This document shows, one piece after another, positions 9,448-18,346 of a DNA stretch of 64,000 nt. This DNA is from Clostridium septicum. GTDB taxonomy: Bacteria > Bacillota > Clostridia > Clostridiales > Clostridiaceae. Under the pieces are notes generated by a model. That model was not told the DNA's origin, did not search any database, and was given only the letters and a program-made list of their open reading frames with translations. Each line of letters starts with the position of its first letter. The first letter of the stretch is position 1. The position numbers and the translations under genes are program-made. Location: contig NZ_CP023671.1 in the NCBI RefSeq assembly GCF_003606265.1, positions 1,302,001 through 1,366,000 on the forward strand, in the 5' to 3' direction.

Positions 9448-10221
9448 ATGAGTATTAATAAATTTTATAAACTTTTAGACTTAATGAAAACTAAATATTA
9501 TATGAAATTTAAGCAAAAATCTTTTAAAGGAAAAAAATACACTATAAATTATTTATTAGATAAAAATAAATCTTCGGATATTTTATTAGTTGTATTTACC
9601 TCATGTACTAAAAAAGGTCAAAAGGCTAGATATAACTATATAAGAACTCTTGAAAACTTCAAAGTTAATAAACTATTTATACTAGATGATTTTGGCTTTG
9701 ATGGTAGAGGTGCTTATTATTTAGGCAAAGATAAAGACTTTAAAATTCAATTAGATGTATCTTCTTTAATAGACTCAGTATCTAATGATTTAAATATAAA
9801 AAAAGAAGTTTTTATAGGCTCTAGTAAAGGAGGCTATGCTGCATTATACTTTGGGTTAAATAGAACCAATAGTATAATTATATCCGGAGCTCCTCAATAT
9901 AGATTAGGTAATTATCTTAGTTTACCTGGTCATGAAGAAATTCTTCAATATATTATGGGAGATACTAAAGAGTATTCAATAGATTATCTTAATAAATTAT
10001 TAGAAGATAAATTAAACTCTACTTGTAATAACAAAAATAAAATTTATCTTCATTATTCTACAGAAGAGGAAACATTTGAGCCTGAAATAGAGCCTTTAAT
10101 AAATAAAATTAAAGAGCTAAATTTAGATCACTCATTTGACATTCATAATTATAAAAATCATTCAGATTTAACTTTGTTTTTTCCTCAATATATAAAGGAT
10201 GTTTTAAGTAAATATTTATAG
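9448..10221 (+). CDS. Alpha/beta-hydrolase-like protein
   Basis: A 257-aa cytoplasmic protein with a serine-hydrolase nucleophile elbow: VFIGSSKGGYAALYFG puts the likely nucleophile at S126. A possible catalytic His is H238 in NYKNHSDL near the C-terminus, and acidic partners lie around residues 206-215. The GSSKGG elbow and the late KNHSDL motif resemble Asp2-like and capsule-locus (XcbB/CpsF-type) hydrolase relatives, but I cannot assign a substrate. The ribosome site GAGGTGA lies 4 bases before the ATG. The terminator at 10320 ends this transcript. Confidence 0.7.
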   Translation: MSINKFYKLLDLMKTKYYMKFKQKSFKGKKYTINYLLDKNKSSDILLVVFTSCTKKGQKARYNYIRTLENFKVNKLFILDDFGFDGRGAYYLGKDKDFKIQLDVSSLIDSVSNDLNIKKEVFIGSSKGGYAALYFGLNRTNSIIISGAPQYRLGNYLSLPGHEEILQYIMGDTKEYSIDYLNKLLEDKLNSTCNNKNKIYLHYSTEEETFEPEIEPLINKIKELNLDHSFDIHNYKNHSDLTLFFPQYIKDVLSKYL

Positions 10222-10319
10222 TTAGCTTTCTAACTGTATTAATTAAATGTATTATATCTAAATATATAGTCCATGAAAATCTAGATTTTACTATATTAAA
10301 AGTTAATTATATCTAAAAA

Positions 10320-10351
10320 CAACTAATAAGAACTTTTAATCTTATTAGTTG
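10320..10351. terminator. Bidirectional terminator between hydrolase and HAD genes
   Basis: A perfect 11-bp stem CAACTAATAAG/CTTATTAGTTG with a 10-base loop. T-rich runs lie on both outer sides (CTTTTTATTTTC on plus, GTTTTTAGAT on minus), and it sits between convergent genes. Confidence 0.85.
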
Positions 10352-10378
10352 CTTTTTATTTTCATTTAGATTTTAATT

Positions 10379-11140
10379 TTATAATATGTATTCAATTATA
10401 CATTCAGCTACTGAATCTACTAAATTGTTAACATACTTTTTTAGTTCTTCCTCTACATTATTAAATGTAAAAGAGTTATCTGTTATATTAAACATAGTTA
10501 AATCATTCCAAGAATCACCTATTGTATATATTGACTTCTTATCTAGATTTTCTACTTTTGCCACATATTCTACACCGTGTCCCTTTGAACATCCTACTGG
10601 AACTATATCTATATAAACATCATTTCTATATGCAATTATCTTGTCTCCATACTTTTTATTTATTTCATTTTTCATTTCTTCTATTACTACTTTATCTATA
10701 TCTTTACAATACATTGATATTAAACTTATTTCTTTATCTTTTAATTCTTCTATGCTATTTAAATTAGTCTTGTCTGCATAAGGGAGGTTGTCCCATTTTG
10801 TTAATACATAAGTAGTATATCCTGTCTCTACTGAGATAGCCATATTTTCTTTTTGAAAGTTTTTTAATATACTTACTATATCATTATATTTTATTACTTC
10901 ATGTTTAACAGTTTTACCTTCCTTATCTATTATTAATGCTCCGTTTAATAGCACATAGTAATCCGCAACTACATTATCTTCTTCCTTTAAAAAAGTTATT
11001 CCATTATAAGGTCTTCCAGTTGAAACAACTAAAATATGATTATTATTTTTAAGATTATTTATAGCCTGTTTATTATTATCACTTATTCTATTATTGTTTA
11101 TTAAAGTTCCATCTAAATCAGTTGCTAATAATTTTTTCAC
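10379..11140 (-). CDS. HAD superfamily (Cof-type) phosphatase
   Basis: A 253-aa cytoplasmic hydrolase of the Cof/IIB HAD subfamily. Motif I is DLDGTL with nucleophile D8 and D10, motif II is STGRP (40-44), motif III is K186, and motif IV is GDSWND (208-213) with metal ligands D209 and D213. The length is typical of sugar-phosphate or nucleotide phosphatases of this type. It is monocistronic between two terminators. The substrate cannot be read from sequence. Confidence 0.9.
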   Translation of the reverse strand: MKKLLATDLDGTLINNNRISDNNKQAINNLKNNNHILVVSTGRPYNGITFLKEEDNVVADYYVLLNGALIIDKEGKTVKHEVIKYNDIVSILKNFQKENMAISVETGYTTYVLTKWDNLPYADKTNLNSIEELKDKEISLISMYCKDIDKVVIEEMKNEINKKYGDKIIAYRNDVYIDIVPVGCSKGHGVEYVAKVENLDKKSIYTIGDSWNDLTMFNITDNSFTFNNVEEELKKYVNNLVDSVAECIIEYIL

Positions 11141-11218
11141 CTTAAAACTCCTCTCAATACAATTTGAATTATTATATAATATATTTTACATATAAATAAT
11201 GAATATTCATTAACTTTA

Positions 11219-11252
11219 AAAAGCTAGAAAACCATAAGATTTTCTAGCTTTT
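11219..11252 (-). terminator. Terminator of the fructose-type PTS operon
   Basis: A perfect 13-bp stem AAAAGCTAGAAAA/TTTTCTAGCTTTT with an 8-base loop, 14 bases past the EIIA stop on the minus strand. The arm itself ends in TTTT. Confidence 0.8.
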
Positions 11253-11265
11253 AAATTATATTGAA

Positions 11266-11712
11266 TTATTTTGTCTTTTCTAATAATAATTCTTCAATTA
11301 CTTTCTTATCAGTTGCATTTTCAATTTCTGCTTTAAAATCATCATCCATTAAGCTTACTGCTAAAACTTGAAGAATCTTTAGATGTTCATTTCCTTCACC
11401 TTCTGGAACTGCTATTAAAAATACCATATTTACTGGTTCATCATCTAAGCTTTCCCATTCTATTCCCTTTGAGCTTTTTCCAACTACAACTGTTGGTACT
11501 TTTACCCAAGATGATTTTGCATGAGGTATAGCAACGCCATCACCTATACCTGTTGTTGATATTGCTTCTCTCTTTTTTACATCTTCTACATAATTATCAA
11601 CATCTACAAGTCTATCTTCAATTAAGCTTGCTAAGTGTTTTATTGTAGCGAACTTCTCTTTTGTTTCTAAGTTTAAATCCATATATTTTACGTCAAATAA
11701 TTTGTTGTTCAT
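11266..11712 (-). CDS. PTS fructose-family EIIA
   Basis: A 148-aa single-domain EIIA of the fructose/mannitol class. The phosphorylated histidine is H64 in GIGDGVAIPHAKSS. It receives phosphate from HPr and passes it to the EIIB domain of the adjacent EIIBC. It follows EIIBC by 57 bases in the regulator-EIIBC-EIIA order and ends at a strong terminator. Confidence 0.93.
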   Translation of the reverse strand: MNNKLFDVKYMDLNLETKEKFATIKHLASLIEDRLVDVDNYVEDVKKREAISTTGIGDGVAIPHAKSSWVKVPTVVVGKSSKGIEWESLDDEPVNMVFLIAVPEGEGNEHLKILQVLAVSLMDDDFKAEIENATDKKVIEELLLEKTK

Positions 11713-11769
11713 TCCAATTACCTCTTTTCAAATCAATCTTTTATTATTTCAAATTAATAATTATTAATA

Positions 11770-13182
11770 TTATTTAGCTTCTTTTCTAAATTTCATTCCT
11801 TTTAAATAATTTACCATTAAAGCTGATACCATTGAACCTGCTATTATTGCTACTAAGAACATTAGTACACCTTCAATTCCTCCCATTAAAGCAACTATTG
11901 GTCCACCATGAGGAACTATATCTGTAACTTTACCTAACATTGCAATATTAGCTCCAACTATTGAACCTACCATTAATGATGGTATAACTCTTAGTGGATC
12001 AACTGATGCAAATGGTATTGCTCCTTCTGTTATTCCACAAAGTCCCATTGCAAATGCTGCTTTACCTGCATCTAATTCTTCTTTGCTATAGAATTTCTTT
12101 CTTAGGAATGTTGCAATCCCCATTCCAATTGGAGGAATTGCTACTGATGCAGCTATTGGTCCCATTACTTCTGGATGACCTGCTGTTATCATTGAAACAC
12201 CGAATAAAAATGCAACTTTATTTACTGGACCACCCATATCAAATGCAACCATTGCACCTAAAATAGTAGCTAATACAACTGAACTTGTTCCTGACAATCC
12301 TGCTAGGAAATTAGTTAATCCTTCAAATACTGATGTTATTGGTCCACCTAATATAAATATAAATGCTAATCCTGTTACTAGTGTTGATATTATTGGTATT
12401 ATTATTATTGGCATTATTGGTCTAATAATATCTGGAACTTTTATTGATTTTAATCCCTTAGCTACATAACCAGCTAAGAATCCAGTTACTATACCACCTA
12501 GGAATCCAGCATTTGCTTGTGATCCATAGAAGTAACCATTAGATGCTATATATCCACCAATTAATCCTGGTACTAAACCTGGTCTATCGGCTATTGAATA
12601 AGCTATAAATCCTGAAAGAACTGGTACCATGAATGTAAATCCTGCTCCACCTATTTGTTCTATCTTTTTCCAGAATGAACCATCTGGTATTACAAGTCCT
12701 GCTTCAGTTGGTTGACCTCCAAATGCTAAAGCAATTGCTATTAATAACCCTGCAACAACTACAACTGGAATCATATATGAAACTCCACCCATTAAGTGTT
12801 TGTAGAATGCTGGTTGCTTTGACTTCATTTCTTTTTTAGCTTCATTTACTGATTTAATTTTACTTGTCTTTTTCTTTTCTACTTTTCCGTCTAAAAACAT
12901 TTGAATTAATACATCTGGTTCTTTTATAGCTCTACTGATTGGACATTCAATCATTGCCATACCTTCAAATCTTTCTAAACTTACTGCTTTATCTGCTGCA
13001 ATTATTATTCCATCAGCTTCTTTTATATCTTGCTCTGTTATAACATTTTCAGCCCCTGTTGATCCTTGAGTTTCTACTTTTATCTCTACGCCCATTTTCT
13101 TTGCCATCTTATTCAACTTTTCAGCTGCTATGTAAGTATGTGCAATTCCTACTGGACATGATGTTATTGCTAATAATTTCAT
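11770..13182 (-). CDS. PTS fructose-family EIIBC permease
   Basis: A 470-aa fusion. Residues 1-100 are EIIB-Fru, with phospho-acceptor C9 in ITSCPVGIAHTYIAAEKL. After a Lys-rich linker (about 101-122), residues about 125-465 form the EIIC channel with about eight to ten helices, beginning KHLMGGVSYMIPVVVVAG and containing GLCGITEGAIPFA. It imports and phosphorylates a hexose or hexitol, probably fructose or mannose-like; the exact sugar is not readable. It lies between its regulator (21-base gap) and EIIA. Confidence 0.93.
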   Translation of the reverse strand: MKLLAITSCPVGIAHTYIAAEKLNKMAKKMGVEIKVETQGSTGAENVITEQDIKEADGIIIAADKAVSLERFEGMAMIECPISRAIKEPDVLIQMFLDGKVEKKKTSKIKSVNEAKKEMKSKQPAFYKHLMGGVSYMIPVVVVAGLLIAIALAFGGQPTEAGLVIPDGSFWKKIEQIGGAGFTFMVPVLSGFIAYSIADRPGLVPGLIGGYIASNGYFYGSQANAGFLGGIVTGFLAGYVAKGLKSIKVPDIIRPIMPIIIIPIISTLVTGLAFIFILGGPITSVFEGLTNFLAGLSGTSSVVLATILGAMVAFDMGGPVNKVAFLFGVSMITAGHPEVMGPIAASVAIPPIGMGIATFLRKKFYSKEELDAGKAAFAMGLCGITEGAIPFASVDPLRVIPSLMVGSIVGANIAMLGKVTDIVPHGGPIVALMGGIEGVLMFLVAIIAGSMVSALMVNYLKGMKFRKEAK

Positions 13183-13203
13183 TTGTTTTTCCCCCTTATT
13201 TTT

Positions 13204-15153
13204 TTAGAATTTATATATAACTTTTTTAAAATCATTGAAATCATTACTTTTAATAATTTCTAGTACTATCTCTATATCTATAATACTTTTATATAATTGT
13301 TCTAAGTTTGATTTCCATTCATATTTATCTTCCTTAGCCATACATATAAGTAAAACCACTTGTACATTTTCTTTATCCCAGGTTATACCTTTTTTTAATA
13401 TTGCTACTGATATAACTGATTTCTTTATATCATCATGCATTGTATGTGGTATAGCTACTAAATTACCTATTTCAGTACTAGCTAACTCTTCCCTTGAGAA
13501 AATTTCCCTTTTAACAGCTTCCGTTATATATCCATTAGCTATTAAATTATTTGTAATCATCTCTAATACTTCTTCTTTTGTGTTAGCTTCTAAATCTTTA
13601 AAGAAAATTTCCTCTTTAAATTTATTTATAAGTGCATTTTCCTTATACTCTATATTTTCTAAATTATCTTCTATTTTTTTTATTTCATCTTTATCTAAAA
13701 GATTTTTTATATATACAACCTTTTTAGATTTTATTTCTAATGGAACTGTTGTTATTATAAAATCTATATCTTCTAACTGCCCTTCCTTAAACTCATACCA
13801 AGGCATTGTATCAACTATACTTAGTCTTCCTTTGAAATATTGTTCAAGCTTTACTTTTAGAAGTAGTGAAGTTCCAACACCTGTTGTACATACTATAATT
13901 ACCTTTTTTACATTTTCTATTTTATGTACTTTTAATCTTTCGAGAGATGCTGCAAAGTGTAATGATAAAAATCCAATATCATCTTCACTTAAGTGAACAC
14001 CTTGTTCTTTTTTGATTATATTATTTGCTAATACTCCAAGTTCAAAAGCAAATGGATAATTATTTTTTATAATTCCAAGCATATTATTTTCCATTTTAAT
14101 TCCATACTTTGCTCTATTTATAGCCGCCTTTAAATGTGCTGATAAAAATTCTTTTAAAATATTATCTAAAGTAAAATCTACATTAAAAGTATCTTTTATA
14201 GACTTTAGTATAGTTTCAGTTAAAATATTATTATTTTTATCTGAATCATAAATACTTGATACTTTAACCTCTTTATCTGTTGTTATTAAACTACTTGCAA
14301 TTATGTGCTTAGTAATGTAATAAACTTCATTTTCATTAAGCTTTATATCTAACTTATCTTTAATGCTATTTTCTATACTTTTAGCTATTGCTATTTTAGG
14401 TTCTTTATTTAGATTATCTATTTCTTTTCTTTCATAACTAACATTTTTTCCAATGTCATTTCTAACAAGCATTATTGATAAATAAGTAAGTAAATGAGTA
14501 AAAGCTATATCTGTTAATCTTAAATTAAATTTTTCTATATTGTCTTTTAAGATTTCTCTAACTATAAAGCTTTTTTCCTTAAAAGATTTTTTTAAAATTT
14601 TTTCAAAATTTTTTCTTAAGAACTTATTGTTACTTGCTAAGTTTCTATTTATACAATCTCTTATAGATTCTTCGTTTCCACTAATTTTAATTCCTTTATT
14701 TCCACACTTCTCTATATCTAAAGAGAATAAATCTAAATTAGTTTTTGCAAGCTTTATATCGTTTTTTAAAGATGATAAACTTATGAATAATTCATCGGCT
14801 AAATCTATTTGTGTAATTCCTTCAATTCCTTTAAGGTCATTTAATAAGAGTTTCATTATTATATATTCTGCTCTACCTTCAGCTGTTAAGTTAATATAAC
14901 TATTTTCATCTTGAATCTTTTTCAAGAAACTTTTAAATTTATCTTCTATTAAAATATTTAATATATAACCTTTTCCTTTTTCTGATAAAATAACAGCTCC
15001 TTCGCTTTCTAATATATTATTTAACTCTTTTACATCACTCCTTATAGTTCTAGATGATACACCAACAGTGTTACAAAGTTGATCTCCTGTAACTACTTTA
15101 TTGCTATCTAGTAATATTTTTAAAATTTTTTCGAGTCTTAAATTATTTATCAT
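13204..15153 (-). CDS. PRD-containing transcriptional activator (MtlR/ManR type) of the PTS operon
   Basis: A 649-aa multidomain regulator. An N-terminal HTH (about 5-60, SSRTIRSDVKELNNIL) is followed by an Mga-like HTH (about 85-165). PRD1 has H220 and H283, and PRD2 has H340 and H399. An EIIB-Gat-like domain carries C422 in VCTTGVGTSLLLK, and a C-terminal EIIA-like domain carries H570 in LVAIPHTMHDD. All expected phosphorylation sites are present, so activity is probably set by HPr and by the neighbouring EIIA/EIIB. It is the first gene of the operon, 21 bases before EIIBC. The domain order fits DNA-binding activators rather than RNA antiterminators. Confidence 0.92.
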   Translation of the reverse strand: MINNLRLEKILKILLDSNKVVTGDQLCNTVGVSSRTIRSDVKELNNILESEGAVILSEKGKGYILNILIEDKFKSFLKKIQDENSYINLTAEGRAEYIIMKLLLNDLKGIEGITQIDLADELFISLSSLKNDIKLAKTNLDLFSLDIEKCGNKGIKISGNEESIRDCINRNLASNNKFLRKNFEKILKKSFKEKSFIVREILKDNIEKFNLRLTDIAFTHLLTYLSIMLVRNDIGKNVSYERKEIDNLNKEPKIAIAKSIENSIKDKLDIKLNENEVYYITKHIIASSLITTDKEVKVSSIYDSDKNNNILTETILKSIKDTFNVDFTLDNILKEFLSAHLKAAINRAKYGIKMENNMLGIIKNNYPFAFELGVLANNIIKKEQGVHLSEDDIGFLSLHFAASLERLKVHKIENVKKVIIVCTTGVGTSLLLKVKLEQYFKGRLSIVDTMPWYEFKEGQLEDIDFIITTVPLEIKSKKVVYIKNLLDKDEIKKIEDNLENIEYKENALINKFKEEIFFKDLEANTKEEVLEMITNNLIANGYITEAVKREIFSREELASTEIGNLVAIPHTMHDDIKKSVISVAILKKGITWDKENVQVVLLICMAKEDKYEWKSNLEQLYKSIIDIEIVLEIIKSNDFNDFKKVIYKF

Positions 15154-15208
15154 TTATATCACCTTGACTTCATTATAAATAGTTTGAAAACCTATTCATA
15201 GTTATATT

Positions 15209-15229
15209 ATTTCCTCTTTTAGAGGAAAT
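15209..15229. promoter_or_regulatory. Inverted repeat upstream of the PRD regulator
   Basis: A perfect 9-bp inverted repeat ATTTCCTCT/AGAGGAAAT around a 3-base centre, 56 bases before the regulator start. It has no U-tract on the minus strand, so an operator is likelier than a terminator. Assignment to the PRD activator is inference. Confidence 0.4.
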
Positions 15230-15406
15230 TTAATATCATTTATAAAATTATCATTAATTAATTTTATATGAGACAAATTATATGTTATATCTACATTTTA
15301 ACTTTTATTTATGTAATTTAAAGTTTTAATTCTATTTTTAGAAGATAATACTAGGCATTAAAAACGTTACAAATCAAATAATAAGTATTGAAAGGAGTGA
15401 TTTAAT

Positions 15407-15616
15407 ATGGATAAGAAATATACTACTTATTTACCTACAGAAAGAACTAATTATAAACCACCTAAACACGCTTTAGAAAGTCATGGAAAAACTAGCGGTG
15501 TCACAAAACTTCCAAGTAATGTTGAAGATCCTATAGTAGTTAATAATATAGCTAATATGGAATTTGATTACACTGAACATGTAGATGTAGATAAAGATCT
15601 AAATGTAAATCCTTAA
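15407..15616 (+). CDS. Small hydrophilic protein, unknown (69 aa)
   Basis: A 69-aa protein without cysteine, tryptophan or membrane segments. It is rich in Pro, Asn, Thr and charged residues (PTERTNYKPPKHALESHGKT ... EDPIVVNNIANM). The ribosome site AAAGGAGTGA lies 7 bases before the ATG. It is the first of three tandem small genes, each with its own ribosome site, ending at one terminator. The composition recalls small spore or coat proteins of clostridia, but I do not recognise a family. Confidence 0.65.
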   Translation: MDKKYTTYLPTERTNYKPPKHALESHGKTSGVTKLPSNVEDPIVVNNIANMEFDYTEHVDVDKDLNVNP

Positions 15617-15724
15617 TTATTGATAACTACTTTAACTCTAAAACATAAAACATTTATAAAAAGTTGCTTAAATTATTTTTACTAAATTCAACCCCTTATA
15701 TTTAAATTCTAAGGAGTGATTTAT

Positions 15725-15883
15725 ATGTCTAACAATAAAAAAAGTAGAACTAAAGGAACTACGCCTTCAGTAGGACAAGAGTTTGCTGATCCTGTTAATT
15801 CTACCAATATAGCTACTTCATTTTATAAATATCCATCTAAAAGCCAGATAGCAAGAAAAAGTAAAACTAATCAACTTTATTAG
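15725..15883 (+). CDS. Small basic protein, unknown (52 aa)
   Basis: ATG at 15725 to TAG at 15883, preceded by AAGGAGTGA. The product begins MSNNKKSRTKGTTPSVGQEF and continues with ADPVNSTNIATSF, then a basic end (SKSQIARKSKTNQLY). It is hydrophilic and lacks cysteine. The GQEFADPVNSTNI stretch faintly recalls the repeat of gamma-type small acid-soluble spore proteins (GTEFASET), and shares a DP-x-x-x-x-NIA pattern with the preceding 69-aa product. This is suggestive only. Confidence 0.6.
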   Translation: MSNNKKSRTKGTTPSVGQEFADPVNSTNIATSFYKYPSKSQIARKSKTNQLY

Positions 15884-15951
15884 TACACTTTAATTTTAAA
15901 TTTAAAGATATTTTAATTAAATGTTTTTAAATTTTAGGAGGTGCTATCTTA

Positions 15952-16110
15952 ATGTTAAGTTTTTCTAAAAAAGATAAAACTAAATTTAAATCTTTTGGAT
16001 ATTCTTCTAATGAATTGTATCCTGATAGAACTAATTTAAATTATGTTGGTTCTTCTTATTTTAATGATGGAAAAGAAAATCATAGTTTTCTTAAATCAAG
16101 AAAATATTAA
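15952..16110 (+). CDS. Small protein, unknown (52 aa)
   Basis: ATG at 15952 to TAA at 16110, with a perfect TTAGGAGGTG ribosome site 7 bases upstream. The product starts MLSFSKKDKTKFKSFGYSS and is rich in Ser, Lys, Tyr, Phe and Asn (YPDRTNLNYVGSSYFNDG). It has no transmembrane helix. It ends 18 bases before the terminator at 16129 and is the third of the tandem set. Family not recognised. Confidence 0.6.
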   Translation: MLSFSKKDKTKFKSFGYSSNELYPDRTNLNYVGSSYFNDGKENHSFLKSRKY

Positions 16111-16128
16111 AATTAAATTTTATTATAT

Positions 16129-16163
16129 AAAAAACAAGGCACAATTTTTGTACCTTGTTTTTT
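16129..16163. terminator. Bidirectional terminator
   Basis: A 15-bp stem with one mismatch (16129-16143 with 16149-16163), a 5-base loop and A6/T6 ends that give a U-tract in both directions. It lies between the convergent small-gene cluster and the histidine kinase. Confidence 0.85.
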
Positions 16164-16218
16164 ATATTTAAAATAAACTTTTAATATTTAATTTTAAAAT
16201 TTCTAAAATATATAAAAG

Positions 16219-17550
16219 TTAATTTATTTTTATTAAATTATGTGGAATTACAAAATAAAATTCTGTCCCTTTATTTATTTTGCTCTTTACACCGTAATTA
16301 AATTCATGAGCCAAAATTATCTCCTTAGAAATAGCTAGTCCTAATCTCATTCCATTATTTTTATCTCCTGTAGAGTATTTATCCCAAATATATTTTAAGT
16401 TTTCCTCTTTGATTCCTAATCCATTATCTCTAATTCCAACTTTTATTCCATAAATTGTGTTTTCTACAATCAAAGCTATTTCACTACACTCTGAATAATC
16501 TAAAGCGTTATTAAATATATTAGATATTACCATAAACAAATACTTTTCATCTATTTTTACATTAAACTTTTCTAAGTGTTCTACTCTAGTATCTATTTTA
16601 TACTTTACATTTTTAAAACCACATTTATATTCTGATTTAGATGTTAAAATCCTTCTAAAAGATTCATACAAAAAAATCTTTAAAGATTGCTCCTTTAACT
16701 TTAAAAATTTATTATTTTCTTTTAGTTTTGTAAGTAATAATATTTCTTCTACTAAACTATTTAACATATCTACTTCATGAATTATTTTATCGCTACATTC
16801 TACTAAATTTTCTCCTGTTATAGAATCATTTTTTATTTCTTGGCTATTGGCTCTAATTATACTTAATGGAGTTTTAAAATCATAACTTACATTAGCAATA
16901 AAGTTTCTTTGAATATTATCTTTTGCTTTAAGTTCAAGAGCCATTTCCTCGATACTATCAGATAAATCTGAAATTTCATCATTAGAATCTATTTGGTAAT
17001 TACCAGTATATATTCCTTTTGATATATCTTTAGCTCTATTTTGTATAATTATTATAGGCTTTGTGAATCTATTACCTATATATATAGCTAATAAAGTTGA
17101 AAATATAAGTGATAAACAACATATACCTATCATTATTACATTAACACTTTTTATTAATTGTTCTGTAACTTCATAGCTTTTATATACTATTAAATCTCCA
17201 TAAGCTATTGATCTTTTATATGTAACATATTTATTTCCACTCTTTGTAGTATAAATCTTTCTTCCACCTAAACTTTCGAAATCATCACTTTTCATTTGGC
17301 TATCAACATTTTTTCCTATATTTATTACTTGTCCATCTCTTAATAAAGCTACTATTGTATTATCTAAAACTACATTTTCATTATTTTTTATAGCTTCTTC
17401 TACATATTTACTTACTTTTTCAAGCTCTTTAAATTCATTATTATTATATACCAAAGGTAACAGTTCCCAAATAAGTATAATTCCTAACAAAATTGATACT
17501 AAATTTATTAGAAACATACATTTTATCATTTTTTTAGTAATCTTTTTCAT
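16219..17550 (-). CDS. Degenerate membrane histidine kinase lacking the phospho-acceptor His
   Basis: A 443-aa protein with EnvZ/PhoR-like architecture. Transmembrane helix 1 spans about 9-33, the extracytoplasmic sensor about 34-132, helix 2 about 134-158, and HAMP about 158-210. The dimerisation box reads FIANVSYDFKTPLSI, where family members have SHELRTPL or SHDLRTPL. Residue 223 is therefore Tyr (codon TAT at 16882-16884), one transition away from His (CAT). The HATPase domain remains (FNNALDYS N-box, DNGLGI G1), but the G2 box GTGLGL is altered to GMRLGL. The gene lies directly behind a decayed response-regulator gene. The frame is intact, yet it should be unable to autophosphorylate in the normal way. 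Confidence 0.85.
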   Translation of the reverse strand: MKKITKKMIKCMFLINLVSILLGIILIWELLPLVYNNNEFKELEKVSKYVEEAIKNNENVVLDNTIVALLRDGQVINIGKNVDSQMKSDDFESLGGRKIYTTKSGNKYVTYKRSIAYGDLIVYKSYEVTEQLIKSVNVIMIGICCLSLIFSTLLAIYIGNRFTKPIIIIQNRAKDISKGIYTGNYQIDSNDEISDLSDSIEEMALELKAKDNIQRNFIANVSYDFKTPLSIIRANSQEIKNDSITGENLVECSDKIIHEVDMLNSLVEEILLLTKLKENNKFLKLKEQSLKIFLYESFRRILTSKSEYKCGFKNVKYKIDTRVEHLEKFNVKIDEKYLFMVISNIFNNALDYSECSEIALIVENTIYGIKVGIRDNGLGIKEENLKYIWDKYSTGDKNNGMRLGLAISKEIILAHEFNYGVKSKINKGTEFYFVIPHNLIKIN

Positions 17551-17552
17551 TT

Positions 17553-18126
17553 CTCTATTTTAAGGCTATAAGCCTACCCTCCATACCATTTTAAATTTTT
17601 AAAAATAACACATTCTTCTTTAATTTTCTAATGTGAGTTTCTATATTTTCAGTATCTTAGTTAATTTTATAACTCAGTACATTATAATTAAATTCTCTCA
17701 TAAATTTTATTTTACTAATTATAAAAACTCATTAAATACTACTTCTATGGCGTAAGTAGTATTCTACCTTAAATCCCCAATATTCTTCTATTGTTCTTTT
17801 CTTTCTACACTTTTAAACTATCGTATTGTATATTTTCTTCTTTAATAGATGAATCTCAATCTATACTTTGTTGTTTAATCTAACTTCTACTATATTAAAA
17901 GCTTACTTATAATATAAATGAAATATTAAATTTAACTATTTTATCAACCTCTTTTCCTTTCAACTTTTTATAATACCATTTGTACTTATATCTAAATGCT
18001 TTATTTCAAAAAATTGCTATAATTCTTTATATAGTGTCCTTAAAATTAATTTAACTAAAGCATATTTATTTTTTCTATTAGTTTTTTAGCATTGAAAATT
18101 TTTTTCACAATTAAATCTTCTTCCAT
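17553..18126 (-). pseudogene. Decayed OmpR-family response regulator gene
   Basis: No intact frame exists, but pieces of an OmpR-type regulator follow each other in order on the minus strand across several frames with stops (*). Near 18126 there is MEEDLIVKKIF, then KHLDISTNGII, then GKEVDKIVKFNIS (compare LTAKxxxxDKIxGFNIGADD). Next come YDSLKV*KEKNNRRI, ILLTP*K*YLMSFYN**NKIYERI (compare LLTPKEYELLxYLxxNKNKI), and finally LRY*KYRNSH*KIKE with KWYGG*AYSLKIE (compare TVWGVGYKIE). The span is shorter than the usual 690 bases, and I find no DxMLPxxDG segment, so the phospho-acceptor region seems deleted. It ends just before the kinase start, the classic regulator-kinase order. Confidence 0.75.
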
Positions 18127-18158
18127 ATGATTAATCTAAAGATTAGTAAAGGTATCAT

Positions 18159-18187
18159 ACTATAATGTTATATATATATATTATCAA
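18159..18187 (-). promoter_or_regulatory. Promoter of the decayed regulator-kinase operon
   Basis: On the minus strand: TTGATA (18182-18187), a 17-base spacer, then TATAGT (18159-18164). Each hexamer is 5 of 6 to consensus. It lies about 30 bases before the first codon of the regulator remnant, so the kinase may still be transcribed. Confidence 0.55.
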
Positions 18188-18253
18188 ATTTTTACTAAAG
18201 TTTACTACTATCCCTTAATTTTTTTTAATTTAATTTAATAAACCTTAAATTAA

Positions 18254-18308
18254 AAGAGCCTTGTAAATGTCTAACTGTAATATTATTACAATTAGCTTAC
18301 AAGACTCT
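18254..18308 (-). terminator. Terminator of the lactate operon
   Basis: A long imperfect hairpin (AGAGTCTTGTAA...TTACAAGGCTCT) followed on the minus strand by TTTTAATTT, about 40 bases past the dehydrogenase stop. Confidence 0.7.
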
Positions 18309-18346
18309 ATTGAAAACTATTTTCGGAGGTTATTTATTTTTTAACA

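Noticed and set aside
13235..13996. 253-codon open frame on the plus strand inside the PRD regulator
   Set aside because: Antisense shadow: the regulator has all its phosphorylation-site motifs in frame on the other strand, and the Ser/Ile-rich composition is typical of mirrored AT-rich codons.
15160..15406. Sporulation sigma-factor promoter upstream of the small-gene cluster
   Set aside because: I looked for sigma-E, sigma-G and sigma-K -10 patterns and found no convincing pair at a proper distance.
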